Part shown: positions 40,013-48,523 of the stretch, piece by piece | Position numbering within the stretch: the stretch's first letter is position 1 | How the letters are laid out: every line of letters begins with the position of its first letter | Assembly (NCBI GenBank): GCA_012728855.1 | Contig: JAAYEH010000281.1 | Coordinates: 62,001-126,000, forward strand | DNA from: Rhodopirellula sp. | GTDB lineage: Bacteria; Planctomycetota; Planctomycetia; Pirellulales; Thermoguttaceae | DNA: 64,000 nucleotides | Reading direction: 5' to 3' | Translations under genes and position numbers: made by a program | The notes under the pieces: model-generated | The model's input: only the letters and a program-made list of their open reading frames with translations | The model's database searches: none | Told to the model about the DNA's origin: nothing

Positions 40013-40297
40013 TTTCTTGTCTCCCAGTTGGCAGAATGAATTTCTTGGCTACACTCGCAACACCTGCGAGCTTACTCTGCGTGCGATGTCGCGGCAAGAC
40101 TCCCATTTCCGGACGACGCCTGCTAGCAGCGGCGAGACGCTCTGTGCAACGGCGACTTGGCACGTAGCCGAGACGGCGCGAATACCGTTGGGAGATGCCG
40201 CGTCACAACTCATCGGTGGCCGGCCCACCTGCGCGACCGCCGCGTCACGGCTCCATATCGGCATCGACGTCGCTTGGCATCGGCTCGGCGAGACGCC

Positions 40298-41023
40298 CTA
40301 CTGCGCCGTAGGCGATGCCGTCGGGGCAACCGTGAGTTGATTTTCCACTCGCCGAACGCCGGGCTCCAGCGCCAGCATCTGTTCGATAAGTTGCGCCTCG
40401 TGCAGGTCCGCCGCCGTGCCCACCAGCGTTGCCGTACCGTCTTGCACGTGAACCTGGACCGACGCAACCGTCGACAAGCTTTTTGACTGCTGAAGCCGGG
40501 CTATCAATCTGGCAGAAAGACCTTCCGGTACATGGTATGCGAATCCGAGGCTAAGCGTCGGCTGCACTTCCATCGCCTGACTTGCACGGCCGCGATTGGA
40601 AGTGCGCCCATTCTGACGGGTATTTCGGTTCGATTGGACCGAATAGGATTGGCGGCCGAGCGATCGATTCCGGGTTGCTCCTGCGGCTGAACGGTTGGCC
40701 GTTGATCCGGTGTCGCTATACCCCAGAAAGTTGCGAGTATCGCCGGAGTCGGCGCCCACGAAGTTCTCAGCCCCTCGTGAACTCCGCAGCAACTCCGTCC
40801 CCGTAGCGGCTTGAAGCGCACTGCTCTGGAGGCCGCTCATGCCGGAGGTTCCACTGGATCGCGATGACCCACCGCTGCCCGAAAAAGTGCCGCCGGAAGT
40901 CAGCCCCTGCGTGCTCGACGAGCTAAACCTGCTCGTACTGCCACTCGACTGCGTTCGGCTTTGGGCGGGACACGCCTGGGCAAACGCCAATACGACAACC
41001 AGGGCACTTAGAAAAACTCGCAT
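40298..41023 (-). CDS. Secreted Ser/Gly-rich protein with C-terminal BON-like domain
   Basis: Signal; low-complexity S/G/T region; VQVHVQDGTATLVGTAADLHEAQLIEQMLALEPGVRRVENQL is BON-like. Confidence 0.8.
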   Translation of the reverse strand: MRVFLSALVVVLAFAQACPAQSRTQSSGSTSRFSSSSTQGLTSGGTFSGSGGSSRSSGTSGMSGLQSSALQAATGTELLRSSRGAENFVGADSGDTRNFLGYSDTGSTANRSAAGATRNRSLGRQSYSVQSNRNTRQNGRTSNRGRASQAMEVQPTLSLGFAYHVPEGLSARLIARLQQSKSLSTVASVQVHVQDGTATLVGTAADLHEAQLIEQMLALEPGVRRVENQLTVAPTASPTAQ

Positions 41024-41327
41024 GGCAATTCCTCAAAACCCTTCCTAGAGGCCCTCGAGGCTGTCCGGAAACGGTGACAGGCTGGTAAAGGCTCTTCCTG
41101 TGATTATGCGCATATTCCACCCCCGGTTGTCAAGCGACGATCTGCCGACTGGCATTACTGATCTCGACGATCGCGAAAACCCGGACGAGATTAGCCCCAC
41201 ACGGTAATCTGGTGCTAACTTTGAGTGACGGCACGTCGTAAATACTGCTCTGGCGAGGGGGGGGCGGTTGTCGGTGTGCGGTCTTGAGGAGGGCTGCACG
41301 GTTGAGAGACAGCAGGGATCGAGATCG

Positions 41328-41714
41328 ATGAGTTCAGAATTACGAGTAATCGACGAAACCTTCGCGGAAACGGCTCCGCTGGCGGAGAACCCGGATTCTC
41401 CGCTCAACCGGCGCGGCAGTACACGACACGCCTTCCGTGTCATCCAACGAATCGCGCCCTACGATGGCACGAAGATGCCGGCCGCGGCCGACTTCTGTCC
41501 GGCGGCGTGCCGCAATATCTCCACACAAGGATTCTCGTTCTTGTGGCCTGAAGTGCCTTCATTCAAACATCTGATCTTGGCACTGGGGGAGCGACCGCAA
41601 GTCACCTACGTCGCCGCTGAGGTGGCACGAACTAGTCCAATGCCTCGGGATCGGAAATGGACGCTGGTCGGATGCCGTTTTCTAAGGCGGTTCGGCAACC
41701 ACTTGCCGAGCTGA
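41328..41714 (+). CDS. PilZ-like domain protein (probable)
   Basis: RRGSTRHAFRVIQRIAPY...FCPAACRNISTQGFSFLWPE...VGCRFLRRF pattern (RxxxR, sxxG, VGCxF). Confidence 0.6.
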   Translation: MSSELRVIDETFAETAPLAENPDSPLNRRGSTRHAFRVIQRIAPYDGTKMPAAADFCPAACRNISTQGFSFLWPEVPSFKHLILALGERPQVTYVAAEVARTSPMPRDRKWTLVGCRFLRRFGNHLPS

Positions 41715-44121
41715 ACGCCTTGCCCTCGAGGGAACCACGGGCGGGCAGCGCTCTTCCGCGCAAGGCGTCTGCGATCCGGTCGATCTCTGCCTGGATTTCT
41801 TCGAGCGGTCGCTCCTGGCGGCGAGCCTCGTGTGCTCTTTGGCTTGCCCGGGCGAGTCGCCCGTGGCAGGGATTGGTCGGATCGAATCGCTCAATGCCAA
41901 GGTAGTCGAGCATTCCGGGCGTGCCGAAGCCCTTCCCGCCGCGGACGGTGTGGGAGCGGGCAAGGAAATCGACTGGCGAACTGTTGAGCATGGCGCAGAG
42001 ATAGTGCGCCTCCGTGGCGTCGGGCACCGAGATCAGAACGCACGTTTCTTGGGGAACGACCGGGCGACAGCCGAGCAGCGGATGGTCGAACGGTTCGAGA
42101 ACCGACGCACGGATCCGGCGGTCCATCCGCCGCCAGACGACCTTGACCGGAGACAACGTGTACGGGCCGACGTTGTACATCGACCAGAATGGGCCGTGCT
42201 GCTGGTATCGACGATAGGCGGCACGGCTTGTCAGCAGAGGTTCAAACTGCTTCAGGTAAGTCAGAGTCCGCGGGTAGCAGCTTTCCATGATCGCCTGATC
42301 GATGCCGCGGCGTCTGGCAACGTCCTGAGTGAGCAGCAAACCCAGTCGCGGCCGCGCAGCGTAGCGCTGGATGTCGCCCCAGCGGAGCAATGGAAAGACG
42401 AGGTCCGCTTCAATCTCCTGCTCGACAACCCGAACCGGACGCTTCCCGGCGGCAGGAATGTTGCGAACGAGCACTCCATTCGCCGTCTTTTCGAGAACCT
42501 CGACCCAAAATACGCCGTTGGCTCCCGCGGTATTGGCGCCGAGGTGGGCCTGATACTGCGAGGGGCCGACAACGTGCTGAAACATGGCGGCCTCCTCGGG
42601 TACCACCAGCCAAGGTGAGCCGGGCGAATCGTCGTGGATCGGCTGAGCCCGGCAAGATTGCCGGACATAGGCCGCCGTGCTGCCGTCTGCCTGCTCCTGG
42701 TCGGCGTCCGTTTGCCGCGACCACTTGAAGTACGGCACCGGGTAATCCGTCGGCTGGCCTTTCTCGAGCACCACGGTGGCGGTCCAGTTCGCCGCGCCCG
42801 GGAAAGGCTGGGCATCGACCAGGTCGTCCACCCGCAGAACCCGTAGCGGCGGGCCCTGCTCACCCAGTTGGAAGCGACGAAATCCGTCGCCGGCGCCGCG
42901 GGTCTGGAACACTGTCTGTGTAATGACCATTCCCAGGCGTCCGCCATCGCGGAGATAGCGATCCGCTGCAACGTAGAGCATCAGCATCGCCAGGTCTTTC
43001 TTGCCGCCACCATGCCGGGCGTCGCAGGCCGAAAGGGAGAACAATCCGTACCGTTGCCAGAGCGGCTTAGTCACTTCGCGATAGGGCGCAGGGAGGCTGT
43101 CCCACGCGATCCAGGGCGGATTGCCTACCACGACGTCGAACCGTCGGGCAGGTTCTTCGCTCGCAGCGACGATGGAGTCTCGCAGCAGAACCGTGGGTTC
43201 GAAAGCCGTGCCGTTGCCGGCCAGATCGCCCAGTGCAATGAGACAGTTCGCCTTGGCCGAGAGCACCGCGACCGGATTCAAGTCGATTCCCACGACATTG
43301 GCCAGCGCCGAACGGGCCGTGGCCTCGCTCGTCCCTTCTCGACCGCGAATTCGGCGGATTGCGGCCAACAAAAACGTTCCCGATCCACACGCCGGATCCA
43401 GAAGACGGCAATTCGAGTCGCCATCGTACCCCACTTGATCGAGAACATGCTCGACAAGCCACTCGGGGGTGTAGTATTCGCCCAGGCCGTGGCGGACGGG
43501 CCGCGGAACCAAATCCTGATAAAGCGGCCCGAAGAAGTCGATGGTTTGACATTCGTGCGGCGAGGGACCGGGATAACGGGCGAACTGTTCGGCCATATGC
43601 CGTACCAGAGCCGCGATGTCCGGTTGCCGCGAGAACAACGGCCAATCGAACAGTTCATTTTCGCAGGATGCGGCGTTCTTCACGAGTTGGCGGACGAGCA
43701 GTCCGGCGACCAAGCCATAGTAGCTATGTACGGCAAAAAGCAGTTCCGCGGGACACGTCGCCGCAGGCTCAAGTGCATAGGCCGTCGCCATCCGATCCGT
43801 TGCCGGTGAACGGCGGTTTACGTCGCGCCCGCACGCGTGGTCGATGAGTTGCTTCCAGCACTTGAGGTGTTCCGATGCTTCGGACCTCGGTTTGGCCAAG
43901 GCGGCTAAGAGCGCCTGCACGGCCCGCCGGGCGGAGCCATGACGCAGCCCGAAATCGTGGCGGAGCCGATCGGGATGGAGCAGTGGAGCGTCGGCGTTCG
44001 ACAATTTGATTTCCCCGCCCCGATTGAAGAAAGCACAACGATCAGCCACAATACCATAAACTGTGGGGCAGGTTGCCAACCTGCCCCACGGAGTATTCCG
44101 GATACCATGACAGAAAAACAA
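41632..44121 (-). CDS. N6-adenine DNA methyltransferase (Eco57I/type IIG-like), start uncertain
   Basis: GEYYTPEWLVEHVLDQVGY, LLDPACGSGTFLLAAIRRI, VVGIDLNPVAVLSAKANCL, RFDVVVGNPPWIAWDSL; C-terminal specificity-like region. Start may be downstream of 44121 because the N-terminus reads through a hairpin repeat (WGRLATCPTVYG). Confidence 0.9.
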   Translation of the reverse strand: MFFCHGIRNTPWGRLATCPTVYGIVADRCAFFNRGGEIKLSNADAPLLHPDRLRHDFGLRHGSARRAVQALLAALAKPRSEASEHLKCWKQLIDHACGRDVNRRSPATDRMATAYALEPAATCPAELLFAVHSYYGLVAGLLVRQLVKNAASCENELFDWPLFSRQPDIAALVRHMAEQFARYPGPSPHECQTIDFFGPLYQDLVPRPVRHGLGEYYTPEWLVEHVLDQVGYDGDSNCRLLDPACGSGTFLLAAIRRIRGREGTSEATARSALANVVGIDLNPVAVLSAKANCLIALGDLAGNGTAFEPTVLLRDSIVAASEEPARRFDVVVGNPPWIAWDSLPAPYREVTKPLWQRYGLFSLSACDARHGGGKKDLAMLMLYVAADRYLRDGGRLGMVITQTVFQTRGAGDGFRRFQLGEQGPPLRVLRVDDLVDAQPFPGAANWTATVVLEKGQPTDYPVPYFKWSRQTDADQEQADGSTAAYVRQSCRAQPIHDDSPGSPWLVVPEEAAMFQHVVGPSQYQAHLGANTAGANGVFWVEVLEKTANGVLVRNIPAAGKRPVRVVEQEIEADLVFPLLRWGDIQRYAARPRLGLLLTQDVARRRGIDQAIMESCYPRTLTYLKQFEPLLTSRAAYRRYQQHGPFWSMYNVGPYTLSPVKVVWRRMDRRIRASVLEPFDHPLLGCRPVVPQETCVLISVPDATEAHYLCAMLNSSPVDFLARSHTVRGGKGFGTPGMLDYLGIERFDPTNPCHGRLARASQRAHEARRQERPLEEIQAEIDRIADALRGRALPARGSLEGKAFSSASGCRTALENGIRPASISDPEALD
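44063..44089. repeat. Perfect hairpin GTGGGGCAGGTTGCCAACCTGCCCCAC
   Basis: 12-bp perfect stem near the methyltransferase start. Confidence 0.85.
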
Positions 44122-44581
44122 CGACCCGCCAAGAGTTCAAAAAGCAGAGCAACCCGGCTGCTGGCAATCTGATTCTGGCAGCGTCAAGCCGTTGCCTGAT
44201 GGTAGCAACCGGGCTGCTTCATGTTCTGGCGGGTGGTTGAGAAAAAATGAGGGCCGCGCCCCAACATAACTTATCGGGACGCGGCCGCTACCGGGAGGGG
44301 ACAAAAAGGGCTACGATTCTGATGCTCGGTGCTGATTTACTGCTCCGGGTTGCTCCAATGCCTCCGCCGGCTTTTGCTCGCTCCGGCAGTTCGCATCGGC
44401 TTCCTGCAAAACGAATGAATTGTTCGGAGCACCGCAGCGGCGGTCAATGATGACTTGGCTGCTTCCAATCCCCGATCAATGGGTGAGTGCTTCATTGCGG
44501 GCACATCGAACGAGGAGTATGGTAGGTCAAGCGAACACGGGCTAATTCGCCCCACGATCGGGGTGAAGCGGACACTTAGTT

Positions 44582-45484
44582 TTGAAATCGATTATGGAAT
44601 TAAACCATTTGGAAGAGGATTACTGCCGGAGCACCCATAAGACTGGGCCGGCCCGAACGCTGCCTGATACACGAATTGAGATCTTCCGCCAGGCAGGCCC
44701 ACGCCGGCCTCCGGAACACGTATTGCTCGATTTTGACGGCACGCTGAGTCTGATCCGCGAGGGCTGGACCGAGGTGATGGTGCCGATGATGGTCGAGGTT
44801 CTTCAGGAAGCCGGCAGCGACGAATCGCCCGCAGACCTCGACCGGTTGGCCCGCGACTTCGTGGCTGAATTGACCGGCAAGCAGACGATCTACCAAATGA
44901 TCCGATTGGCCGAGGAGGTCCGCCGGCGCGGGGGCGCGCCCGAGGAACCTGCCGCCTACAAGCAGCGTTATCACGATCGCCTCCTCCAACGGATCGCCGG
45001 CCGTCGAGACGCGCTCCGGTCGGGCGCCGCAGCACCGGCAGAGATGCTCGTGCCCAATTCGATCGAGCTTCTGGAAGAATTACGAGATCGTGGCGCCGCA
45101 CTCTACTTGGCCAGCGGCACGGATGAACACTATGTCATCGAAGAAGTCCAACTCCTCGGTTTGGAACGGTATTTCGGCCGGCACGTATACGGCGCGCTGG
45201 ACGACTATAAGTGCTTTTCGAAAGCCATGGTCATCCAGCGCATCCTCGCCGAAAATCGGGTAGACGGCGACGTCCTGCTCGGTTTTGGCGACGGATACGT
45301 GGAAATCCAGAATGTGAAGGCCGTCGGTGGGATGGCGATTGGAGTCGCCAGCGATGAGGCGGGCCGCAGCGGATTGCCCGACCATTGGAAACGCGATCGC
45401 TTGATCGGTGTCGGAGCCGACGTGATCGTGCCGGACTACCGAGATCATGGGCCGTTGCTTCGCTACTTGTGGAATGAGGTGTGA
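44582..45484 (+). CDS. HAD-family hydrolase
   Basis: HVLLDFDGTLSLIREGW; LYLASGTDEHYV; LLGFGDGYVEIQNVKAVGGMAIGVASDE. Confidence 0.92.
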   Translation: MKSIMELNHLEEDYCRSTHKTGPARTLPDTRIEIFRQAGPRRPPEHVLLDFDGTLSLIREGWTEVMVPMMVEVLQEAGSDESPADLDRLARDFVAELTGKQTIYQMIRLAEEVRRRGGAPEEPAAYKQRYHDRLLQRIAGRRDALRSGAAAPAEMLVPNSIELLEELRDRGAALYLASGTDEHYVIEEVQLLGLERYFGRHVYGALDDYKCFSKAMVIQRILAENRVDGDVLLGFGDGYVEIQNVKAVGGMAIGVASDEAGRSGLPDHWKRDRLIGVGADVIVPDYRDHGPLLRYLWNEV

Positions 45485-45512
45485 ACCAAGGATCTGTCCA
45501 CTTTCTCCCAGC

Positions 45513-45541
45513 TTGGCGGGCAGACCGCCCCCTGGTATAAT
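45513..45541 (+). promoter_or_regulatory. Sigma-70-like promoter: TTGGCG-N17-TATAAT
   Basis: Direct reading upstream of the Uma2-family gene start at 45602. Confidence 0.6.
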
Positions 45542-45601
45542 TCGCTTATCCGAGTCAATGATCTTTCTGGATTTGCCGGTCCAACACAGCGACTGTGAGC
45601 G

Positions 45602-46339
45602 ATGGCTACTAGCACGGCGACCAATGGTCCCCTTCTGACGCTCCCTCCGGAACTCCGACCCAACGTGGATCATCTAGTGACGGAGGACGATGCACCCTTG
45701 GACAACGTATTTTCCGAGAAGCAGCAACGGCTCCTCACCGAACCGCTTTACAGTTCCTGGTCGGATCCCGCCCAGAACCGGCCGTTTGTTGCCATGGCCA
45801 ACGTCGGGCTTTTTTGGTCAGTTCGCCGTCCCCCTTATGTGCCGGACGCACTGTTGAGTGTGGATGTAGAATTATCTGCGGATCTCTGGCCGAAGGCCCA
45901 TCGTTCTTACTTCATCTGGGACTATGGTAAGGCGCCCGACATCGTCATTGAGGTGGTTTCCAATCGTCAGGGGAGCGAGGACACGGAGAAATTGGCGGGC
46001 TATGCCCGCGTCGGCGTCCGTTACTACGCGATCTTCGATCCCGGGAAACTACTTGACGAGGAAGTTCTTCGCGTCTACCGGCTGGAAGGACTCGCCCTTC
46101 AGAAGATGGAAGGGCCTGCTTGGTTCCCCGATATCGGCTTGGGACTTGAAATCTGGCAGGGCCGCTATGAAGACCACGACAACACCTGGCTGCGCTGGGT
46201 CGATCCGGAGGGTCGATTGATCCCCTCAGGACGCGAGCGTGCCGAGTCCGAGCGCCAGCGCGCCGAGTCGGAACATCAGCGTGCCGAACGGTTGGCTGCG
46301 CAACTTCGTCAGCTCGGCATCGAGCCGCAAGAACCGTAG
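45602..46339 (+). CDS. Uma2 (DUF820) family putative endonuclease with coiled-coil tail
   Basis: PDALLSVDVE...PDIVIEVVSNRQGSEDTEKLAGYARVGVRYYAIFDP; C-terminal ERAESERQRAESEHQRAERL repeats. Confidence 0.9.
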   Translation: MATSTATNGPLLTLPPELRPNVDHLVTEDDAPLDNVFSEKQQRLLTEPLYSSWSDPAQNRPFVAMANVGLFWSVRRPPYVPDALLSVDVELSADLWPKAHRSYFIWDYGKAPDIVIEVVSNRQGSEDTEKLAGYARVGVRYYAIFDPGKLLDEEVLRVYRLEGLALQKMEGPAWFPDIGLGLEIWQGRYEDHDNTWLRWVDPEGRLIPSGRERAESERQRAESEHQRAERLAAQLRQLGIEPQEP

Positions 46340-46355
46340 CAAGGCTGGCGCGACG

Positions 46356-47411
46356 ATGCATTATTTCGGCGGCATGTCCCACGATCGCCTCCGGCATTTG
46401 ACCGATCGCTTCGGTGAGCTTCGCATTGCGGTGATCGGCGATTTTTTCCTCGACCGCTATCTCGACGTCGATCCCGCGCTGGCCGAGGTGAGCGTGGAGA
46501 CGGGCAAAATGGCCCACCAGGTTGTCGGCGTTCGTTCAAGTCCTGGCGCGGCGGGCACGGTCGTCTGCAATCTGGCGGCGTTGGGCGCCGGCGCGATCCA
46601 TGCGGTCGGTTTCACCGGTGACGACGGCGAGTCGTACGAACTCCGCAAAGGTCTATCGTTGCTCGGCTGTAAAACGGACCATTTACACTGCGCGCCCGAT
46701 CGAATGACCCCCACCTACCTCAAACCCCGCGACTCAAGTGACCCGAGCCTGGCGGGCGAGCACCAACGGTATGATACCAAGAACCGACAAGTCACACCCC
46801 AGCCACTGCGGCGGCTACTCCTCCAGTCTTTAGAGACGCTGCTGCCGGAATTGCATGCGGTCGTCGTGTTGGACCAGGTCGAGGAAGAAGATTGCGGCGT
46901 CGTCACGGCTGAGGTAAGAGATGCTCTTTTCCGCTTTGCGGGCCAATGGCCGGACGTCGTTTTTTGGGCCGACAGCCGCCGTCGCATCCGCCTGTTCCGA
47001 GGCATGATCATCAAGCCGAACCAGTTCGAGGCCGTCGGCAGGGAGAGCCCTGCGCCCGAGGAAAACGTGGCGCCGGCTGAACTCGAAGCCGCCGTCCGGC
47101 GGCTCCGCAGCGAGACCGGTGGACCGATCGTCGTCACCCGCGGCCCACGGGGGATGGTCGTCAGCGACCCGGAGATGACCGAGGTGCCGGGAGTGCGACT
47201 GGATGGTCCGATCGACTCGACCGGCGCGGGCGACAGCGCTACGTCCGGCGCGGTGTTGGCGCTGGCGGCCGGCGCTACCGTTCCGGAGGCCGCACTGGTC
47301 GGAAATCTCGTTGCCTCCATTACGGTCCGGCAATTGGCCACCACCGGCACCGCAAAACCCCAGCAACTTCCGGCCCAACTGGATCTATGGAGAAACCAAC
47401 AGGGCTGCTAA
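46356..47411 (+). CDS. PfkB-family carbohydrate kinase, RfaE/HldE kinase-domain-like
   Basis: LRIAVIGDFFLDRYLDVD; SSPGAAGTVVCNLAALGA; GPRGMVVSD; DSTGAGDSATSGAVLALAAG. Confidence 0.9.
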   Translation: MHYFGGMSHDRLRHLTDRFGELRIAVIGDFFLDRYLDVDPALAEVSVETGKMAHQVVGVRSSPGAAGTVVCNLAALGAGAIHAVGFTGDDGESYELRKGLSLLGCKTDHLHCAPDRMTPTYLKPRDSSDPSLAGEHQRYDTKNRQVTPQPLRRLLLQSLETLLPELHAVVVLDQVEEEDCGVVTAEVRDALFRFAGQWPDVVFWADSRRRIRLFRGMIIKPNQFEAVGRESPAPEENVAPAELEAAVRRLRSETGGPIVVTRGPRGMVVSDPEMTEVPGVRLDGPIDSTGAGDSATSGAVLALAAGATVPEAALVGNLVASITVRQLATTGTAKPQQLPAQLDLWRNQQGC

Positions 47412-47441
47412 GCGCATCTTTCGCCGAAGCGAACCAGGCTG

Positions 47442-48104
47442 CTACTGCGCCGGCCGCACCGGCTGCGGTTTACCCGGCGCCGCGGACTGCGGTGGTTGCC
47501 GGAAGCCTCGCTGCTGCAAGTTTCGCAGCTTGGTAAGCTGCTCGGCATTGAGAACTTGCACGGAATCCTTTGCCGCCTGATGCTGAATCTGCCATAACTG
47601 GTTCTGCAGGTCTTGTTGGATCTTCTCGACCTGCTGCCGTTGTTCCTGGGTAAGCCCAAGCTCTTGCGCCGCTGCGGGATTGGCCAGGACGGAATAAGCG
47701 GCAAGCCGGAAATTGATCTGCTCGAGTTGTTCGGTCTGCTCGGCCGTCACGATTTGCGCCAGTTGCTGCCCGAACTGCTCGGCGATTTTGAAGGCTTGCG
47801 CCTCAAATTTCTGACGATCGTCGGCGGAAAGGCCTTGAGGGTTGGGATACTCTTGTTCCTGTTTCTGCTGCTGTTGGCCGTAAGTTTGGAATGCCTGCTG
47901 CAACGCTTCCGTCTGCTGCGGCGTGAAGCCGAGGTCTTTGCGAATGGGTTCGTTCGCCAACAGTCGGGCATAGTTGGCAAACTGCACCGCCTGCTGGCCG
48001 GCGATGTTCGAAGCGGGTTGCGATGCGTTGTCCGCGCCCAACGCGACTGCCGCGAGCAGCGGCAGCCAGCCCCCGAACCAACCTTGTACACATTTCCGCA
48101 TCAT
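47442..48104 (-). CDS. Secreted Gln-rich protein with repeated L(T/G)xxQ-like motifs (Spy/CpxP-like in style)
   Basis: LGFTPQQTEALQQ, LGLTQEQRQQVEKIQQ; signal sequence. Confidence 0.7.
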   Translation of the reverse strand: MMRKCVQGWFGGWLPLLAAVALGADNASQPASNIAGQQAVQFANYARLLANEPIRKDLGFTPQQTEALQQAFQTYGQQQQKQEQEYPNPQGLSADDRQKFEAQAFKIAEQFGQQLAQIVTAEQTEQLEQINFRLAAYSVLANPAAAQELGLTQEQRQQVEKIQQDLQNQLWQIQHQAAKDSVQVLNAEQLTKLRNLQQRGFRQPPQSAAPGKPQPVRPAQ

Positions 48105-48202
48105 CAGCTCTTTCTCCCTATCTTATACGTCTTACGCTGCAAAGCCGTCAGCCGGTTTGACCATTGTAACTACCGGGTGAGCGGCAGAAAGCAGATTTCC
48201 AC

Positions 48203-48304
48203 AAAAAGCCCTAACAAAACGGGGACTGGCTCCCGGTCATTGTCAAAAATCCGGGGAAATGAAGCAAGGCTAGGGTGTCTGTCCCCGTTTTGTCGGGGCT
48301 TTTT
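48203..48304. repeat. F3-related inverted repeat of a different subfamily
   Basis: AAAAAGCCCTAACAAAACGGGGACTGGCTC ... TGTCTGTCCCCGTTTTGTCGGGGCTTTTT. Confidence 0.8.
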
Positions 48305-48523
48305 GAAAGCGGAATGCGGATAGCAAGATTTTTCTCTAGGCGCCGACCGCCGCTTCCGGGTAGACTACGCCGTCTCCGTTTAAGGTCGGGGGCAATAGCC
48401 TCCACTAAAGCAGGGTAGAGTCAAGGGGCAGATCCGCTGGCGGGATGCCTCGGAACCGATCTTCTCGGGCCTATTCATGAGCGTTCGCCTGCTGGTTGGC
48501 GAGGTTCAGGAGGAACACACGCG

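Noticed and set aside
40050-40297. Long intergenic stretch between the Gfo/Idh/MocA and BON genes
   Set aside because: Looked for structured RNA or a remnant gene; found no convincing inverted repeats or protein motif.
46230-46310. Tandem ERAESERQRAES repeats in the Uma2 tail as a possible novel repeat
   Set aside because: Simple coiled-coil heptad-like tails are common on Uma2 proteins; not notable on their own.
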